Shown here one piece after another: positions 1 to 9,408 of a stretch of 64,000 bases of DNA (the stretch's first letter is position 1; each line of letters starts with the position of its first letter). A program made the position numbers and the translations under genes. The DNA lies in NCBI RefSeq assembly GCF_000964225.1, contig NZ_BAMZ01000082.1, positions 1 to 64,000 of the forward strand, read 5' to 3'. The notes below the pieces were generated by a model that saw only the letters and a list, made by a program, of their open reading frames with translations, searched no databases and had not been told where the DNA came from. Origin of the DNA: Acetobacter syzygii (GTDB lineage: Bacteria; Pseudomonadota; Alphaproteobacteria; Acetobacterales; Acetobacteraceae).

Positions 1-433
1 GTGACGTGCCTGCCGTTGTATCTGGCGCATCATTCGGCGGTGCATCCGCAGGGGGAGCCTTTGCAGTCTGGGTCGGCGGTGCCGAGGGCTGCTTGGGCGG
101 CGTGCGGGCCACATGCTTCATGGGGGGTTTGGGTGGAGGTGGCACCTCAATCTTTGGCGGCGGAATAAACGGCGGCGGCGGCACCGTCATCACCGGCGGT
201 GGCGGAGGAGGAGGTGGTGGCGGCGGTGGCGGCGGTGGGGGTGGCAGAATGCGCGTCTGAATAGGCGGCTTGGGAGGCGGCGGTGGGCTATCGCCCTTCC
301 CCATCCCACTGATCAGCCCCCATATGCCCAATATGTGCATCAGCAGCACAACCAGGAACGCAGTCACACCAACAGCAGCACTTGCCCGAAAGGCATATTT
401 TGCCGAACCTGGCTGCTGCTCAGGGTTACTCAT
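1..433 (-). CDS. TonB-type energy transducer, N-terminal part (cut by left edge)
   Basis: Reading leftwards from the ATG at 433 the frame stays open to base 1, giving about 144 codons with no stop, so the C-terminal part lies outside the window. The visible part has a short cytoplasmic N-terminus (MSNPEQQP), one membrane segment at about residues 16-45, and then a very proline-rich stretch with runs of PPPPPPP and PPKP-like repeats. This is the architecture of TonB, which spans the periplasm and passes proton-motive energy from ExbB/ExbD to outer-membrane receptors. The C-terminal receptor-binding domain that would prove it is missing. A good ribosome site (AAGGGAGG) sits just upstream of the ATG. 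A generic proline-rich periplasmic protein remains possible. Confidence 0.7.
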   Translation of the reverse strand, partial: MSNPEQQPGSAKYAFRASAAVGVTAFLVVLLMHILGIWGLISGMGKGDSPPPPPKPPIQTRILPPPPPPPPPPPPPPPPPVMTVPPPPFIPPPKIEVPPPPKPPMKHVARTPPKQPSAPPTQTAKAPPADAPPNDAPDTTAGTS

Positions 434-735
434 TTTGGCCCTCCCTTTTCAAACCGCCAGAACAGAAACAGTCTGTTCCGTTTTCCAATCACGAAAACAT
501 TCAGGAACTTGATCTGGCCGCTCGGACCAAAACTGGCATGTCTGCTGACCTGCCTTATCCATTGTGTTGATTGGGCAATCTGGCAAGGCAGATGTCAAGC
601 CGGTTGTCAGAGAAATATTTGTGTATGAATCTTATGGTCTTAGCTGGCACGTATAAAAGAATAAAGGCGGCCTCCGGTGGGAGACCGCCTTTTTTTCTAC
701 CCGGATCAGAGCAGCCGGGTCCAATGCTGTGCAGG
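434..735. promoter_or_regulatory. Intergenic region between tonB-like gene and prfB
   Basis: About 300 bases without a gene. The right end holds a stem-loop after prfB (listed separately). Reading on the minus strand towards the TonB-like gene, a TTGACA hexamer lies at 593-598 and could be a -35 element, but no convincing -10 box follows at the usual spacing. No Fur-type iron box was recognised, although TonB genes are often iron-controlled. Confidence 0.3.
666..696. terminator. Rho-independent terminator after prfB
   Basis: Stem GGCGGCCTCC / GGAGACCGCC (one C-A mismatch) with a GGTG loop. On the plus strand it is followed by seven T. On the minus strand, the direction of prfB, it is followed by the T-rich TTTATTCTTTT. 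It sits about 40 bases after the prfB stop codon. Confidence 0.7.
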
Positions 736-1867
736 CTATTGCGCGCTAGCACTTGCCTCCGAACGGGTCGCACCCACCCGCATGGCCAATGCTGCAGCCA
801 TAAACGCATCCAGATCACCATCCAGAACGGCATCAGGATTACCTGTTTCCACACTGGTCCGCAGGTCCTTGACCATTTGGTAGGGAGCCAGAACATACGA
901 CCGGATCTGGTGCCCCCAGCCAATATCGGTCTTGGCGGCCTCAGCCTCTGCAGCCGCAGCCTCGCGCCTTTGCAGCTCGGCTTCATACATCCGCGCACGG
1001 AGCATCTGCATGGCCGTTGCACGGTTCCGGTGCTGCGAGCGGTCGGTCTGGCACGCCACCACAATCCCTGTGGGAATGTGGGTAATACGGATGGCAGAGT
1101 CCGTTTTGTTCACGTGCTGACCACCCGCACCAGACGCACGGAAGGTATCGACCTTCAGATCCGCATCATTGATTTCAATTTCAATCGAATCATCAATAAC
1201 CGGATAGACCCAGACGGAAGCAAAAGATGTCTGCCGCCGCGCTGCCGCATCGAAAGGAGAGATGCGAACAAGGCGGTGTACGCCAGCCTCTGTTTTCAAC
1301 CAGCCATAGGCATTGGGGCCAGAAACCAGAATGGTAGCGGATTTAAGCCCGGCCTGTTCACCTTCCGAACTTTCGATCAGCGTTACCTTGTAATTGTGCG
1401 CTTCCGCCCAACGGGTGTACATGCGCAGCATCATTTCGGTCCAGTCCTGCGCCTCCGTGCCACCGGCTCCAGCGTTGACTTCCAGATAGCAGTCGTTGCT
1501 ATCTGCCTCGCCCGAAAGCAGGCTTTCAATTTCCCGCCGTTTGGCTTCCTCCGCCAGAGCGCGCAAATTCGCCACACCTTCGGACACCAGCTCGGCATCC
1601 CCTTCGGCTTCGGCCATCTCAATCAGCTCGGATGTATCGCGGACATTGGTTTCCAACGCCTGCACACCCTCGATCTGGTTTGCCAGAAGAGTGCGTTCAC
1701 GCATCATTTTCTGCGCGGCTTCGGGGTCATTCCACAGATCAGGGTCTTCTGCCTGGTTATTCAGTTCCGCCAGTCTGGCTTCAGCGACATCCCAGTTAAA
1801 GATGCCTCCTCAGCAGTGCAACCGACTGCTTGATCTGCTCATTAAGGGCTTCTGTCTCGGCAGACAT
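736..1867 (-). CDS. prfB: Peptide chain release factor 2, with programmed +1 frameshift
   Basis: RF2 recognises UGA and UAA in the ribosomal A site and triggers release of the finished peptide. The gene is read in two frames. The first runs from ATG at 1867 for 23 codons to a stop at 1798-1796. The second continues from 1797 to a TAG stop at 736. The joined product is about 376 residues, close to the usual 365. The stop-recognition motif SPF (about residue 203) and the catalytic GGQ (about 248) sit almost exactly where E. coli RF2 has them. The junction has the classical layout: an internal Shine-Dalgarno AGGAGG, one codon, then the slippery CTT before the stop. The in-frame stop is TAA, not the usual TGA. 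The gene lies downstream of mrcA on the same strand. Confidence 0.95.
1795..1810 (-). promoter_or_regulatory. prfB +1 programmed frameshift site
   Basis: On the minus strand the sequence reads AGG AGG CAT CTT TAA C. AGGAGG is an internal Shine-Dalgarno element with the same spacing to CTT as in E. coli (AGG GGG TAT CTT TGA C). Slippage by one base at CTT lets the ribosome read AAC TGG GAT and continue into the RF2 body. The stop is UAA where the canonical site has UGA. Confidence 0.9.
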
Positions 1868-1926
1868 TGGGCCTGTTCTCCATCTTCTTGCTGGAAATTA
1901 TCGTTTTGTTCCGCATCAATCGGCCT

Positions 1927-4665
1927 TCAATAAAGGCCGCCCATGCCAATGTCACCCCCAGAAGGTGGGGGAGGAGCCGCACCGGTCCCTCCGGGCTGGC
2001 TGGTACCAGCTGTTCCCTGCGCGCCCGCACCATTAACACTGGCTGCCATATCGCTTTCCGAATCTGGCATATTCTCGGCCCCTGTATCGCTCGCGCTCAG
2101 TTGCTGGGCTTCCACATTGCTCAACAGGTTGGTGCTGACACCGGGGAGCTGACCATCCTTAAAGGCATCAATCGCCACGCCACGCCCTGTGTCGTAGCTG
2201 ACCAGTGTTACCCCATCGGGGGCGGCAAAATCCAGTTTGGGCTGGCCTTTCAAGGCGGTCTTCATCACCTTGTTCCACAACGGCCCCGCAATGGCACCCC
2301 CGGTTTCGTTCCGGCCAAGGGACTGAGGTGTATCAAACCCGACCCAGACCACCGTCACCAGTTCCGGCGTGTACCCAGCAAACCAGGCATCGTTAAAATT
2401 CTGGCTGGTACCGGTCTTGCCCGCCACGGGCACATCTATGCCCTCACCCGCCCGCACACCTGTGCCGCGACGAATAACATCCTGCAACATGGTCGTAATC
2501 TGGAACGCACTCTGCTCGGACGCCGCTCTTGGGCGGTCATCGCGCAGTGCGGGCAGGTCATCGGGCGTTAACACCACCACGGCGGGCTGGGCCACAGAAG
2601 CGTTATGAGCCGGAGCATTGGCCTCCGTATGCGGCTGTGGGGCATCCGGATGGATGGCGGCCTCCGCATCGGATTGAGCCGCAGGTGCAGTACCATCTGC
2701 CCCATTGACCAAGGATGCGGCTGACACAAGCGACAACCCCGATGCAGGCCGCCAGATCACACGGCCATCGCGGTCCTGCACATCATCAATCAGGGTTGGG
2801 GTAATTTTGCGCCCACCGGCGGCAAGGGCTGCGTAGGCTCCGGCCTCCTTGAGCACGGTGGTTTCAACCGCGCCCAGTGCTGCAGGCAGCACATGAGGCA
2901 TATTATCCACCAGCCCCAGCTTGATGGCCGTATCCGCCACGGTGTTCATGCCCAGATGGGCAGCAAGGCGGATGGTTACAAGGTTGCGCGATTCACGCAG
3001 GGCATCATGCAGGGAAGTTGGTCCCCAGAAATCCTTTTCGTAGTTATTGGGGTGCCATGTGCCATAGGATACGGGAGAGTCATCAAACTCCTGAGACGGC
3101 GATATGCCCTGCTCCATAGCCTGCAAATAAACAAACGGCTTGAAAGACGACCCCGGCTGACGCAACGCCTGTGTTGCCCGGTCGAACTGTGAAGCCTGAA
3201 AAGACCAGCCCCCCACCAGTGCCAGAACACGCCCTGTGCGGGCATTCATGGTCACAATGGCTCCTTCCACAACGGGAATTTGCATTAAAGCCACTGTGGC
3301 CTGCCCGGTCTGGGGTTCAACCATGACAATATCCCCCGTCCGCAAGGGGCGGGAGCGACGGACCCAGGCCATATCCTTGGTCTGTATCTGCCCTGTATGG
3401 GGTTCACCGCCCTGCATGGTATTGCGGCGGACCACGCTGCCTTCCAGCCAGCCAACCTGCCCTTTATTCCCATCAAGCACGATTGCCAGCCGCCACTGGT
3501 CCAGCATTCCCGCAGGCGCACTGACTGTTCGCAGTGCCCGCACCCACTCCTCCTGCGACAGGGGAATCGGTGTAGACAGATGCGTAACAGGGCCATGCCA
3601 GCCACGATGCTGGCGGTCATACGCCATAAGACCCTGCTGCAAAATGGTCTGGGCAGCCCGCTGCAAGGGCAGGTCCAGACTGGTGTGCACATCCAGACCG
3701 CCCTGCATGGTTACGTCCTGACCATATTTTTCCAGCAGTTCGCGCCGGACTTCCTCGGCAAACCACTCGGACCCGGGAGCGGGGCCTGGGCGGGAAAAAC
3801 TGGTGGTTGTCAGGGGTTCCGCTTCGGCCTGGCGGGCATCATCCTGCGTAATGGCTCCAATATCGGCCATGCGCTCCAGCACCCAGTTCCGCCGCCCACG
3901 CGCCGCATCGGGGAAGCGCACAGGGTTATAATTCGTGGGCGATTTGGGCAGAGCTGCCAGAAAAGCCGCTTCCGCATTATCCAGCTGATCAAGCGGTTTG
4001 TTAAAATAGGTCTGGGCAGCGGCACCAATACCGTAAGCGCCATTACCGAGATAAATTTCGTTCAGATAGATTTCGAGAATTTTTTCCTTAGGCAACACCT
4101 GCTCAATACGCATGGCCAAAAAAGCTTCCTTGGCTTTGCGTTTGAACGAGACAGCGTTGCTCCCCAACAGCATAACGCGGGCAACCTGCTGCGTAATAGT
4201 GGACGCACCAATGGGCCTGCGCCCTTTATCGCGCGTCAGGTCAGTCAGACCCGCACGAATGATGGCCGCAGGGTCCACCCCCTTATGGGTCCAGAATTTT
4301 TGGTCTTCGGCAGCGATAAACGCGCTTTTAACCCGGTCCGGTATGGCATTGGAGGGCACAAACACACGCCGCTCATCCGCCAGTTCGGCCACAAGCTGGT
4401 CGTCCCCCGCATAAAGGCGGCTCATAACCGGCGGCTGGTAGGACCGCAGGCCATCTACGGTTGGCAGGTCGGCAACAATGCTCTGGTACTGCGACCACAC
4501 AACAACCGCGCCACCAGCGCTCCCCACCAGCAGCACGGCCGCAGCCGTGCCAAGGAGCATCCGCCACTGCCGAAAGCGGGGCCTGCGCAAAGGAGAAGAT
4601 TGAGTTTTGTCCCGATCTTGCCGGGAAAAAGAATCCGGATCACCAGAAGGCGGAGTGCTTGTCAT
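1927..4665 (-). CDS. mrcA: Penicillin-binding protein 1A, bifunctional transglycosylase/transpeptidase
   Basis: This class A PBP polymerises lipid II glycan strands and cross-links the peptides on the periplasmic face of the inner membrane. It is 912 residues long. A basic cytoplasmic tail is followed by one membrane anchor (about 36-57). The GT51 domain has its catalytic Glu in AAEDQKFW (E120). The transpeptidase domain has the serine box SSFK (S506), SRN (559-561) and KTGT (750-753). An Ala/Pro-rich insert lies at about 655-700, between the SRN and KTGT boxes. The C-terminus is Gly/Pro-rich and low in complexity. It sits between hrcA and prfB, all on the minus strand, about 60 bases ahead of prfB, so mrcA and prfB may share a transcript. 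Confidence 0.95.
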   Translation of the reverse strand: MTSTPPSGDPDSFSRQDRDKTQSSPLRRPRFRQWRMLLGTAAAVLLVGSAGGAVVVWSQYQSIVADLPTVDGLRSYQPPVMSRLYAGDDQLVAELADERRVFVPSNAIPDRVKSAFIAAEDQKFWTHKGVDPAAIIRAGLTDLTRDKGRRPIGASTITQQVARVMLLGSNAVSFKRKAKEAFLAMRIEQVLPKEKILEIYLNEIYLGNGAYGIGAAAQTYFNKPLDQLDNAEAAFLAALPKSPTNYNPVRFPDAARGRRNWVLERMADIGAITQDDARQAEAEPLTTTSFSRPGPAPGSEWFAEEVRRELLEKYGQDVTMQGGLDVHTSLDLPLQRAAQTILQQGLMAYDRQHRGWHGPVTHLSTPIPLSQEEWVRALRTVSAPAGMLDQWRLAIVLDGNKGQVGWLEGSVVRRNTMQGGEPHTGQIQTKDMAWVRRSRPLRTGDIVMVEPQTGQATVALMQIPVVEGAIVTMNARTGRVLALVGGWSFQASQFDRATQALRQPGSSFKPFVYLQAMEQGISPSQEFDDSPVSYGTWHPNNYEKDFWGPTSLHDALRESRNLVTIRLAAHLGMNTVADTAIKLGLVDNMPHVLPAALGAVETTVLKEAGAYAALAAGGRKITPTLIDDVQDRDGRVIWRPASGLSLVSAASLVNGADGTAPAAQSDAEAAIHPDAPQPHTEANAPAHNASVAQPAVVVLTPDDLPALRDDRPRAASEQSAFQITTMLQDVIRRGTGVRAGEGIDVPVAGKTGTSQNFNDAWFAGYTPELVTVVWVGFDTPQSLGRNETGGAIAGPLWNKVMKTALKGQPKLDFAAPDGVTLVSYDTGRGVAIDAFKDGQLPGVSTNLLSNVEAQQLSASDTGAENMPDSESDMAASVNGAGAQGTAGTSQPGGTGAAPPPPSGGDIGMGGLY

Positions 4666-4778
4666 ACCGGTCCTTTACCATTCCCATATCCAGTCGTCTC
4701 CTTGCCATCGCCATTCTCTGTACAATCGTGGCGGAATTCCGACCTCTGCTCCAACCTTTACCAGCCCTGGCAAGCTGC

Positions 4779-5852
4779 CTAACCCAGCAGTTCGCCCAGT
4801 ATGCGTGCCGTATAGTCCACAACCGGTACCACACGCCCGTAATTAATGCGCGTTGGGCCAATAACACCAATGGCCCCCACAATTCTGTTCGCCTCATTCC
4901 GCGCCGGTGCCATAACAACGGACATGCCGGTGGTACCAAATAGCCCGCTTTCCGCACCAATAAAAATACGCACACCTTCCGAATTTTCGACCAGTTCCAA
5001 CAGACGCAACATGGTCTCCTGCGCTTCCAGCCGGTCAAACAGGGTCTGGATTGCCACCAGCCGTTCCTGCCCATCCACATCCGCCAGCAAGCGGGACTGA
5101 CCACGCACGATCAACGTGCCGCTACTCTCGCCCCGATCACCATTCCAGATGGCCAGACCACTTTCCACCACCTCGGCTGTCAGGCTGTTCAGCACGGTGC
5201 GGTTTTCACTCATCTCGGCACCCACGCGGGTGCGCAGGTCGGGTAGGGAAGCTCCCATGGCGCGTGCGTTCAGGTAGTTGGCAGCCTCTACCAGAGCAGA
5301 AGGCGGCGTGCCGGGGGGAATTTCGATCACGCGGTTTTCCACATGCCCGTCTGCTCCCACCAGCACAACCAGAGCGCGATTCCCCCCAAGTGCCACAAAC
5401 TCAATATGTTTGATCCCGCCTTCCCCCTTTGGGGCCACCACCAGCCCCGCAGCATCGGACATGCCCGCCAGCAGGGAGGATGCCTCGGTCAAGGTATCCT
5501 GCAAGGAGCGTCCTCGCGCTTCAAGCGAAAGTCCGATGACCTTCTGCTCATCCTCCGATAAAGCGCCAAACTGGAGCAGACCATCCACGAACAGGCGTAA
5601 ACCTTTTTCCGTTGGCAGGCGTCCTGCGGACGTATGGGGGGAGAACAGAAGCCCTGCCTCAGTCAGCGAGACCATGACATTCCGAATTGTAGCGGGGGAC
5701 AACGGTTGCCCCAACCGGCGGGATAAGGTGCGGGACCCCACAGGCTCGCCACTGGCCATATACTCTTCCACAATCTCGCGCAGAATATTCGCGGATCGTC
5801 CATCCAGTTCAGGTGGTAACAGTGCTTGGGCGGGCAGCAGGCCACGCTTCAT
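4779..5852 (-). CDS. hrcA: Heat-inducible transcription repressor HrcA
   Basis: HrcA represses groESL and related chaperone genes by binding the CIRCE inverted repeat. The 357-residue protein starts with a winged-helix domain (about 20-85) whose segment [15 protein letters not shown] fits the HrcA recognition helix. The effector domain that responds to GroEL follows. A clean ribosome site (AAGGAG) lies ahead of the ATG. The gene is divergent from rph, as is common in alphaproteobacteria, but no grpE follows it: the next gene on the strand is mrcA. No CIRCE element (TTAGCACTC-N9-GAGTGCTAA) was seen near the start, so self-repression is not evident. Confidence 0.93.
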   Translation of the reverse strand: MKRGLLPAQALLPPELDGRSANILREIVEEYMASGEPVGSRTLSRRLGQPLSPATIRNVMVSLTEAGLLFSPHTSAGRLPTEKGLRLFVDGLLQFGALSEDEQKVIGLSLEARGRSLQDTLTEASSLLAGMSDAAGLVVAPKGEGGIKHIEFVALGGNRALVVLVGADGHVENRVIEIPPGTPPSALVEAANYLNARAMGASLPDLRTRVGAEMSENRTVLNSLTAEVVESGLAIWNGDRGESSGTLIVRGQSRLLADVDGQERLVAIQTLFDRLEAQETMLRLLELVENSEGVRIFIGAESGLFGTTGMSVVMAPARNEANRIVGAIGVIGPTRINYGRVVPVVDYTARILGELLG

Positions 5853-5975
5853 GGCGACAAAGCTCCTTCGTGCGGTCTGATACGCGTTTATAATGGCTTA
5901 TTGCCGGTTTTACTCCTGCCAAAAGCACTTTATGTGCAGGCACAACCCTTTGTCATTTTTTTCAGGAGCAGCACC

Positions 5976-6710
5976 ATGCGTCCATCAGGCCGCGAGGCCG
6001 GGCAGATGCGCCCCATTCTTATTGAGACCGGCTTTTCCCACCATGCGGAAGGCTCAGCCCTTATCCGGGTTGGCGGCACCGAGGTCCTGTGTACTGCCAG
6101 CGTGGAAAGCCGCGTACCTGCGTTCCTGCGGGGCAAGGGAAGCGGTTGGGTTACGGCAGAATACGGTATGCTCCCCCGTGCCACCCATGCACGTGGCAAC
6201 CGTGAGGCCGCAAGGGGCAAGCAGTCTGGCCGTACGCAGGAAATCCAGCGCCTGATCGGCCGCTCGCTCCGTGCGGTAACGGACCTTAAAGCCTTGGGGG
6301 AAATCTGCATTACACTGGACTGCGATGTGCTGAATGCTGATGGTGGCACACGCTGCGCCTCCATTACCGGCGCATGGGTGGCGCTCCGCCTGGCCCTTGG
6401 CAAACTGGTTGCAAACCGCGTGCTGCCGCGCATTCCCCTGACCGGGCAGGTTGCTGCTGTCTCCTGCGGGCTGACCAATGCCGGTGCCGTGTTGGACCTT
6501 GATTACGCGGAAGATAGCGCCGCCTCCGCAGATACCAATTTTGTGCTGAGTGCCGACCACCGTATTGTGGAAATTCAGGCCACGGCAGAACAGGCGCCTT
6601 TTGCCGAAGATGCCTTTAACACCCTGTTCACCCTCGCCCGCAAAGGTGCGGGCGAACTGTTTGAAGCCCAGCTAAAAGCAGTCAACGCAGCAGAGCACCC
6701 CCGAACATGA
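5976..6710 (+). CDS. rph: Ribonuclease PH
   Basis: RNase PH trims the 3' ends of tRNA precursors by phosphorolysis. The start at 5976 ([14 protein letters not shown]) was chosen over a longer in-frame start because AGGAG lies just upstream and the protein then has 244 residues, matching the family (about 238). Family landmarks are the N-terminal RPSGR...RP.....F and [12 protein letters not shown], followed by the basic segment [14 protein letters not shown] and the conserved [13 protein letters not shown]. The gene is divergent from hrcA; a TATAAT-like hexamer at 5889-5894 in the gap may be its -10 box. Its stop overlaps the start of rdgB by 4 bases (ATGA), so the two are translationally coupled. 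Confidence 0.96.
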   Translation: MRPSGREAGQMRPILIETGFSHHAEGSALIRVGGTEVLCTASVESRVPAFLRGKGSGWVTAEYGMLPRATHARGNREAARGKQSGRTQEIQRLIGRSLRAVTDLKALGEICITLDCDVLNADGGTRCASITGAWVALRLALGKLVANRVLPRIPLTGQVAAVSCGLTNAGAVLDLDYAEDSAASADTNFVLSADHRIVEIQATAEQAPFAEDAFNTLFTLARKGAGELFEAQLKAVNAAEHPRT

Positions 6711-7306
6711 CCCAACCCATTCTTAAATCCGGTGACCAACTGGTGCTGGCAACCCACAATGCGGGCAAGCTGGCTGAGTTTTCCGCCCTTATGGCAGAAT
6801 TTGGAATTACCGTTCTCTCTGCGGGGGAATTAAATCTGCCCGAACCGGAAGAGACCGCCACAACCTTTGCTGGCAATGCCGCCATTAAGGCACTGGCTGC
6901 GGCACAAGCGGCCAACCTGCCAGCTCTGGCGGACGACTCCGGCCTGTGTGTAAGCGCACTGGGGGGAGCACCGGGTATTTACTCCGCCCGCTGGGCCGGG
7001 CCGGACAAGGACTTTAACGGTGCCATGGCACGTATTGAGGAAGGGATCGGGCAAGATGAGCGGGACGCATGGTTTGTGTGCGTGCTCTGCCTTGCCTTCC
7101 CCGACGGACGGACCCAAAGCTTTGAAGGGCGGATTAACGGGCAGATTGTCTGGCCCCCACGTGGTGCCAACGGGCACGGATACGACCCTATTTTTCAACC
7201 CGAACACGAAACCCGCAGCTTTGCGGAAATGACCGATGCGCAGAAAAACGCCATCAGCCACCGTGCGCGTGCTTTTGCAGCGTTTCGTAAAGCCTGTCTC
7301 GCCTGA
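6707..7306 (+). CDS. rdgB: dITP/XTP pyrophosphatase (non-canonical purine NTP hydrolase)
   Basis: This enzyme hydrolyses dITP, ITP and XTP to monophosphates, keeping deaminated purines out of DNA and RNA. The 199-residue product matches the Ham1/RdgB family: the N-terminal [12 protein letters not shown] loop, [13 protein letters not shown], the catalytic [16 protein letters not shown] segment, and [10 protein letters not shown] near the C-terminus, followed by the conserved basic SHRARAF. It starts inside the last codon of rph (ATGA overlap). A strong bidirectional stem-loop follows. Confidence 0.95.
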   Translation: MTQPILKSGDQLVLATHNAGKLAEFSALMAEFGITVLSAGELNLPEPEETATTFAGNAAIKALAAAQAANLPALADDSGLCVSALGGAPGIYSARWAGPDKDFNGAMARIEEGIGQDERDAWFVCVLCLAFPDGRTQSFEGRINGQIVWPPRGANGHGYDPIFQPEHETRSFAEMTDAQKNAISHRARAFAAFRKACLA

Positions 7307-7323
7307 AGTCCGGCCTGGATAAA

Positions 7324-7353
7324 AAAATAGCGCCCCGGTGAGGGCGCTATTTT
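7324..7353. terminator. Bidirectional terminator between rdgB and rpsA
   Basis: Perfect 11-bp stem AAAATAGCGCC / GGCGCTATTTT with an 8-base loop. It is flanked by A-runs on one side and T on the other, so it can stop rdgB on the plus strand and rpsA on the minus strand. Confidence 0.85.
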
Positions 7354-7375
7354 CTGCACGACAAATTTCTTTGCC

Positions 7376-7408
7376 AAACCGGGGCGGTGCAAACCACCCC
7401 GGTTTTTT
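7376..7408. terminator. Second stem-loop terminator at the rpsA end
   Basis: Thirteen-pair stem AAACCGGGGCGGT / ACCACCCCGGTTT with one mismatch and a GCAA tetraloop, followed on the plus strand by TTTTTT. It lies directly after the rpsA stop codon, in tandem with the hairpin at 7324-7353. Confidence 0.8.
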
Positions 7409-7412
7409 GTGC

Positions 7413-9125
7413 TCAGTCTTCGGTGTTACGACGACGGATCGCCGCACCCAGAATATCACCGAGGGACGCACCGCTATCTGCGGAACCGTATTCGTTGATA
7501 GCCTGTTTGTCTTCTTCCACTTCGCGGCCCTTGATGGTCAGGGCAACTTTGCGGGAGGTACGGTCAACGGACACAACCTTGGCATCCACGCGTTCGCCAA
7601 CGGCAAAACGTTCAGGGCGCTGTTCAGCTTTGTCACGAGCCAGTTCCGCACGGCGGATAAAGCCGCTCAGAACATCGTCAACCTTCACTTCAATACCGTT
7701 GGTCTGCACAGCGGTCACGATGCAGGTTACGATCGTGCCCTTCTGGATGCTGGCCAGCGCATCGGCTGCCGGATCTTCCTGAAGCTGCTTGATGCCAAGG
7801 GAGATACGTTCTTTTTCCACGTCCACGTCCAGAACCTTGGCTTTTACAACCTGGCCCTTTTCGTAGTTCTTCATGGCTTCTTCGCCAGCTTCGTCCCAAG
7901 ACAGGTCGGACATGTGGACCATGCCGTCGATGTCTGCAGAGAGGCCGATGAACAGGCCGAATTCCGTAATGTTGCGGATTTCGCCTTCCACGGTGGAGCC
8001 AACCTTGTGCTCTTCCGCAAACTGTTCCCATGGGTTGCGCTGAACCTGCTTGAGGCCCAGAGAGATGCGGCGCTTGGAGCTGTCCACATCCAGAACCATG
8101 ACGTCCACTTCCTGGGAAGTCGCAACGATTTTGCCCGGATGGACGTTCTTCTTCGTCCAGGACATTTCGGAAACGTGCACCAGACCTTCAACACCGGGTT
8201 CCAGCTCAACAAATGCGCCGTAATCGGTAATGTTGGTCACGCGGCCGGTAAAGCGGGCACCGGGCGGGTACTTCAGGGCAACATTTTCCCACGGATCAGC
8301 TTCAAGCTGCTTCATGCCGAGGGAGATACGCTGCGTTTCGGGGTTGAAGCGGATCACCTGCACGCGCACCGGCTGGCCGATCTGCAGAGCTTCGGAGGGA
8401 TGGTTGATGCGCTTCCATGCAATGTCGGTCACATGCAGCAGGCCGTCAACGCCGCCCAGATCAACGAACGCACCGTAATCGGTGATGTTCTTGACCACGC
8501 CGTCAAGGATCATGCCTTCGGTCAGGCCCTGAATCAGTTCGCTGCGCTGTTCAGCACGCGTTTCTTCCAGAACGGCACGACGGGAAACAACGATGTTGCC
8601 ACGTGCACGGTCCATCTTCAGGATCTGGAACGGCTGGGGCACACCCATCAGCGGGCCGACGTCACGCACAGGGCGGATGTCCACCTGGCTGCCGGGAAGG
8701 AACGCCATGGCGCCACCCAGATCAACCGTAAAGCCACCCTTGACGCGGCCATAAATGGTGCCGTTAACGCGCTGGTTGGCTTCGAAAGCTTTTTCGAGGC
8801 TGGTCCATGCTTCTTCACGGCGTGCTTTCTCGCGGGAGAGAACGATGCTGCCGTCGCGGTCTTCATAACGCTCGACGTACAGTTCGATCACATCGCCCGG
8901 CTGCACTTCCGGCTTAACACCGGGGGGTGCGAATTCACGCAGGGAAACGCGGCCTTCGCTCTTCAGGCCGACGTCAACAATAGCGTAGTCGTCCGTCAGG
9001 CGGACAACGCGACCGCGAACAACGGACCCGTCAAAGCCGGAATCGCGACCGAGGGTCTCGTCAAGAAGGGCAGCAAAATCTTCGCCACGGAAATGGTCCG
9101 TGGTCTGGGTGGTGGCTGAAGCCAT
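7413..9125 (-). CDS. rpsA: 30S ribosomal protein S1
   Basis: S1 binds mRNA leaders and brings them to the 30S subunit. The product is 570 residues with about six S1/OB repeats. Repeated landmarks are VxNITDYGAFVxL and GLVHVSEMSW-like segments, for example DYGAFVDLGGVDGLLHVTDI and DYGAFVELEPGVEGLVHVSE. An upstream in-frame start would add 29 residues (MVRQAV...) that do not look like S1. The ATG at 9125 (MASATTQTTDHF) gives the normal length. It is the last gene of an aroA-cmk-rpsA order, but a gap of about 280 bases after cmk suggests its own promoter. Confidence 0.97.
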   Translation of the reverse strand: MASATTQTTDHFRGEDFAALLDETLGRDSGFDGSVVRGRVVRLTDDYAIVDVGLKSEGRVSLREFAPPGVKPEVQPGDVIELYVERYEDRDGSIVLSREKARREEAWTSLEKAFEANQRVNGTIYGRVKGGFTVDLGGAMAFLPGSQVDIRPVRDVGPLMGVPQPFQILKMDRARGNIVVSRRAVLEETRAEQRSELIQGLTEGMILDGVVKNITDYGAFVDLGGVDGLLHVTDIAWKRINHPSEALQIGQPVRVQVIRFNPETQRISLGMKQLEADPWENVALKYPPGARFTGRVTNITDYGAFVELEPGVEGLVHVSEMSWTKKNVHPGKIVATSQEVDVMVLDVDSSKRRISLGLKQVQRNPWEQFAEEHKVGSTVEGEIRNITEFGLFIGLSADIDGMVHMSDLSWDEAGEEAMKNYEKGQVVKAKVLDVDVEKERISLGIKQLQEDPAADALASIQKGTIVTCIVTAVQTNGIEVKVDDVLSGFIRRAELARDKAEQRPERFAVGERVDAKVVSVDRTSRKVALTIKGREVEEDKQAINEYGSADSGASLGDILGAAIRRRNTED

Positions 9126-9299
9126 GTGGTACCGTAAATCCTGAGCCCGCCAGCAACATGCCTGCAGACTGTTCCTGCGCCCCGCAACATGCGGCACGGC
9201 TTGCCTGACCATCGCAAAGGCATGGTTGCCCCCCGAAGACTTGGCCAGACCAGAGTGTTACCAAGAAAAACCCACCGCTGATGGCGGATTTCTGTTTGC

Positions 9300-9328
9300 A
9301 CAGAGAACACCTACCCCCGGTTTGTCAA
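9300..9328 (-). promoter_or_regulatory. Candidate rpsA promoter
   Basis: In the 283-base gap between cmk and rpsA the minus strand has TTGACA at 9328-9323 followed 17 bases later by CTCTGT (9305-9300). The -35 is perfect; the -10 is weak. It would leave a leader of about 170 bases before rpsA. The rest of the gap shows no gene. Confidence 0.35.
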
Positions 9329-9408
9329 CTCAAACCGCAGGGCAGGCGGCAAATAGGGGAAAAAAATGCGTTACTGTGTGGTTCACCCCACGTACGCACC
9401 GTTTGCTC

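Noticed and set aside
140-300. Runs of GGC/GGT as a possible microsatellite
   Set aside because: They encode the polyproline part of the TonB-like protein on the minus strand.
571-1833. Long open frame opposite prfB (420 codons)
   Set aside because: Antisense shadow; prfB is unmistakable on the other strand.
1795-1867. prfB as a frameshifted pseudogene
   Set aside because: The shift sits exactly at the known programmed site with Shine-Dalgarno and CTT stop context, so it is regulation and not decay.
5853-5975. CIRCE operator near hrcA
   Set aside because: No TTAGCACTC-N9-GAGTGCTAA repeat in the gap.
7338-9119. Long open frame opposite rpsA (593 codons)
   Set aside because: Fully antisense to rpsA, composition explained by the GC-rich codon positions of S1; no ribosome site or domain.
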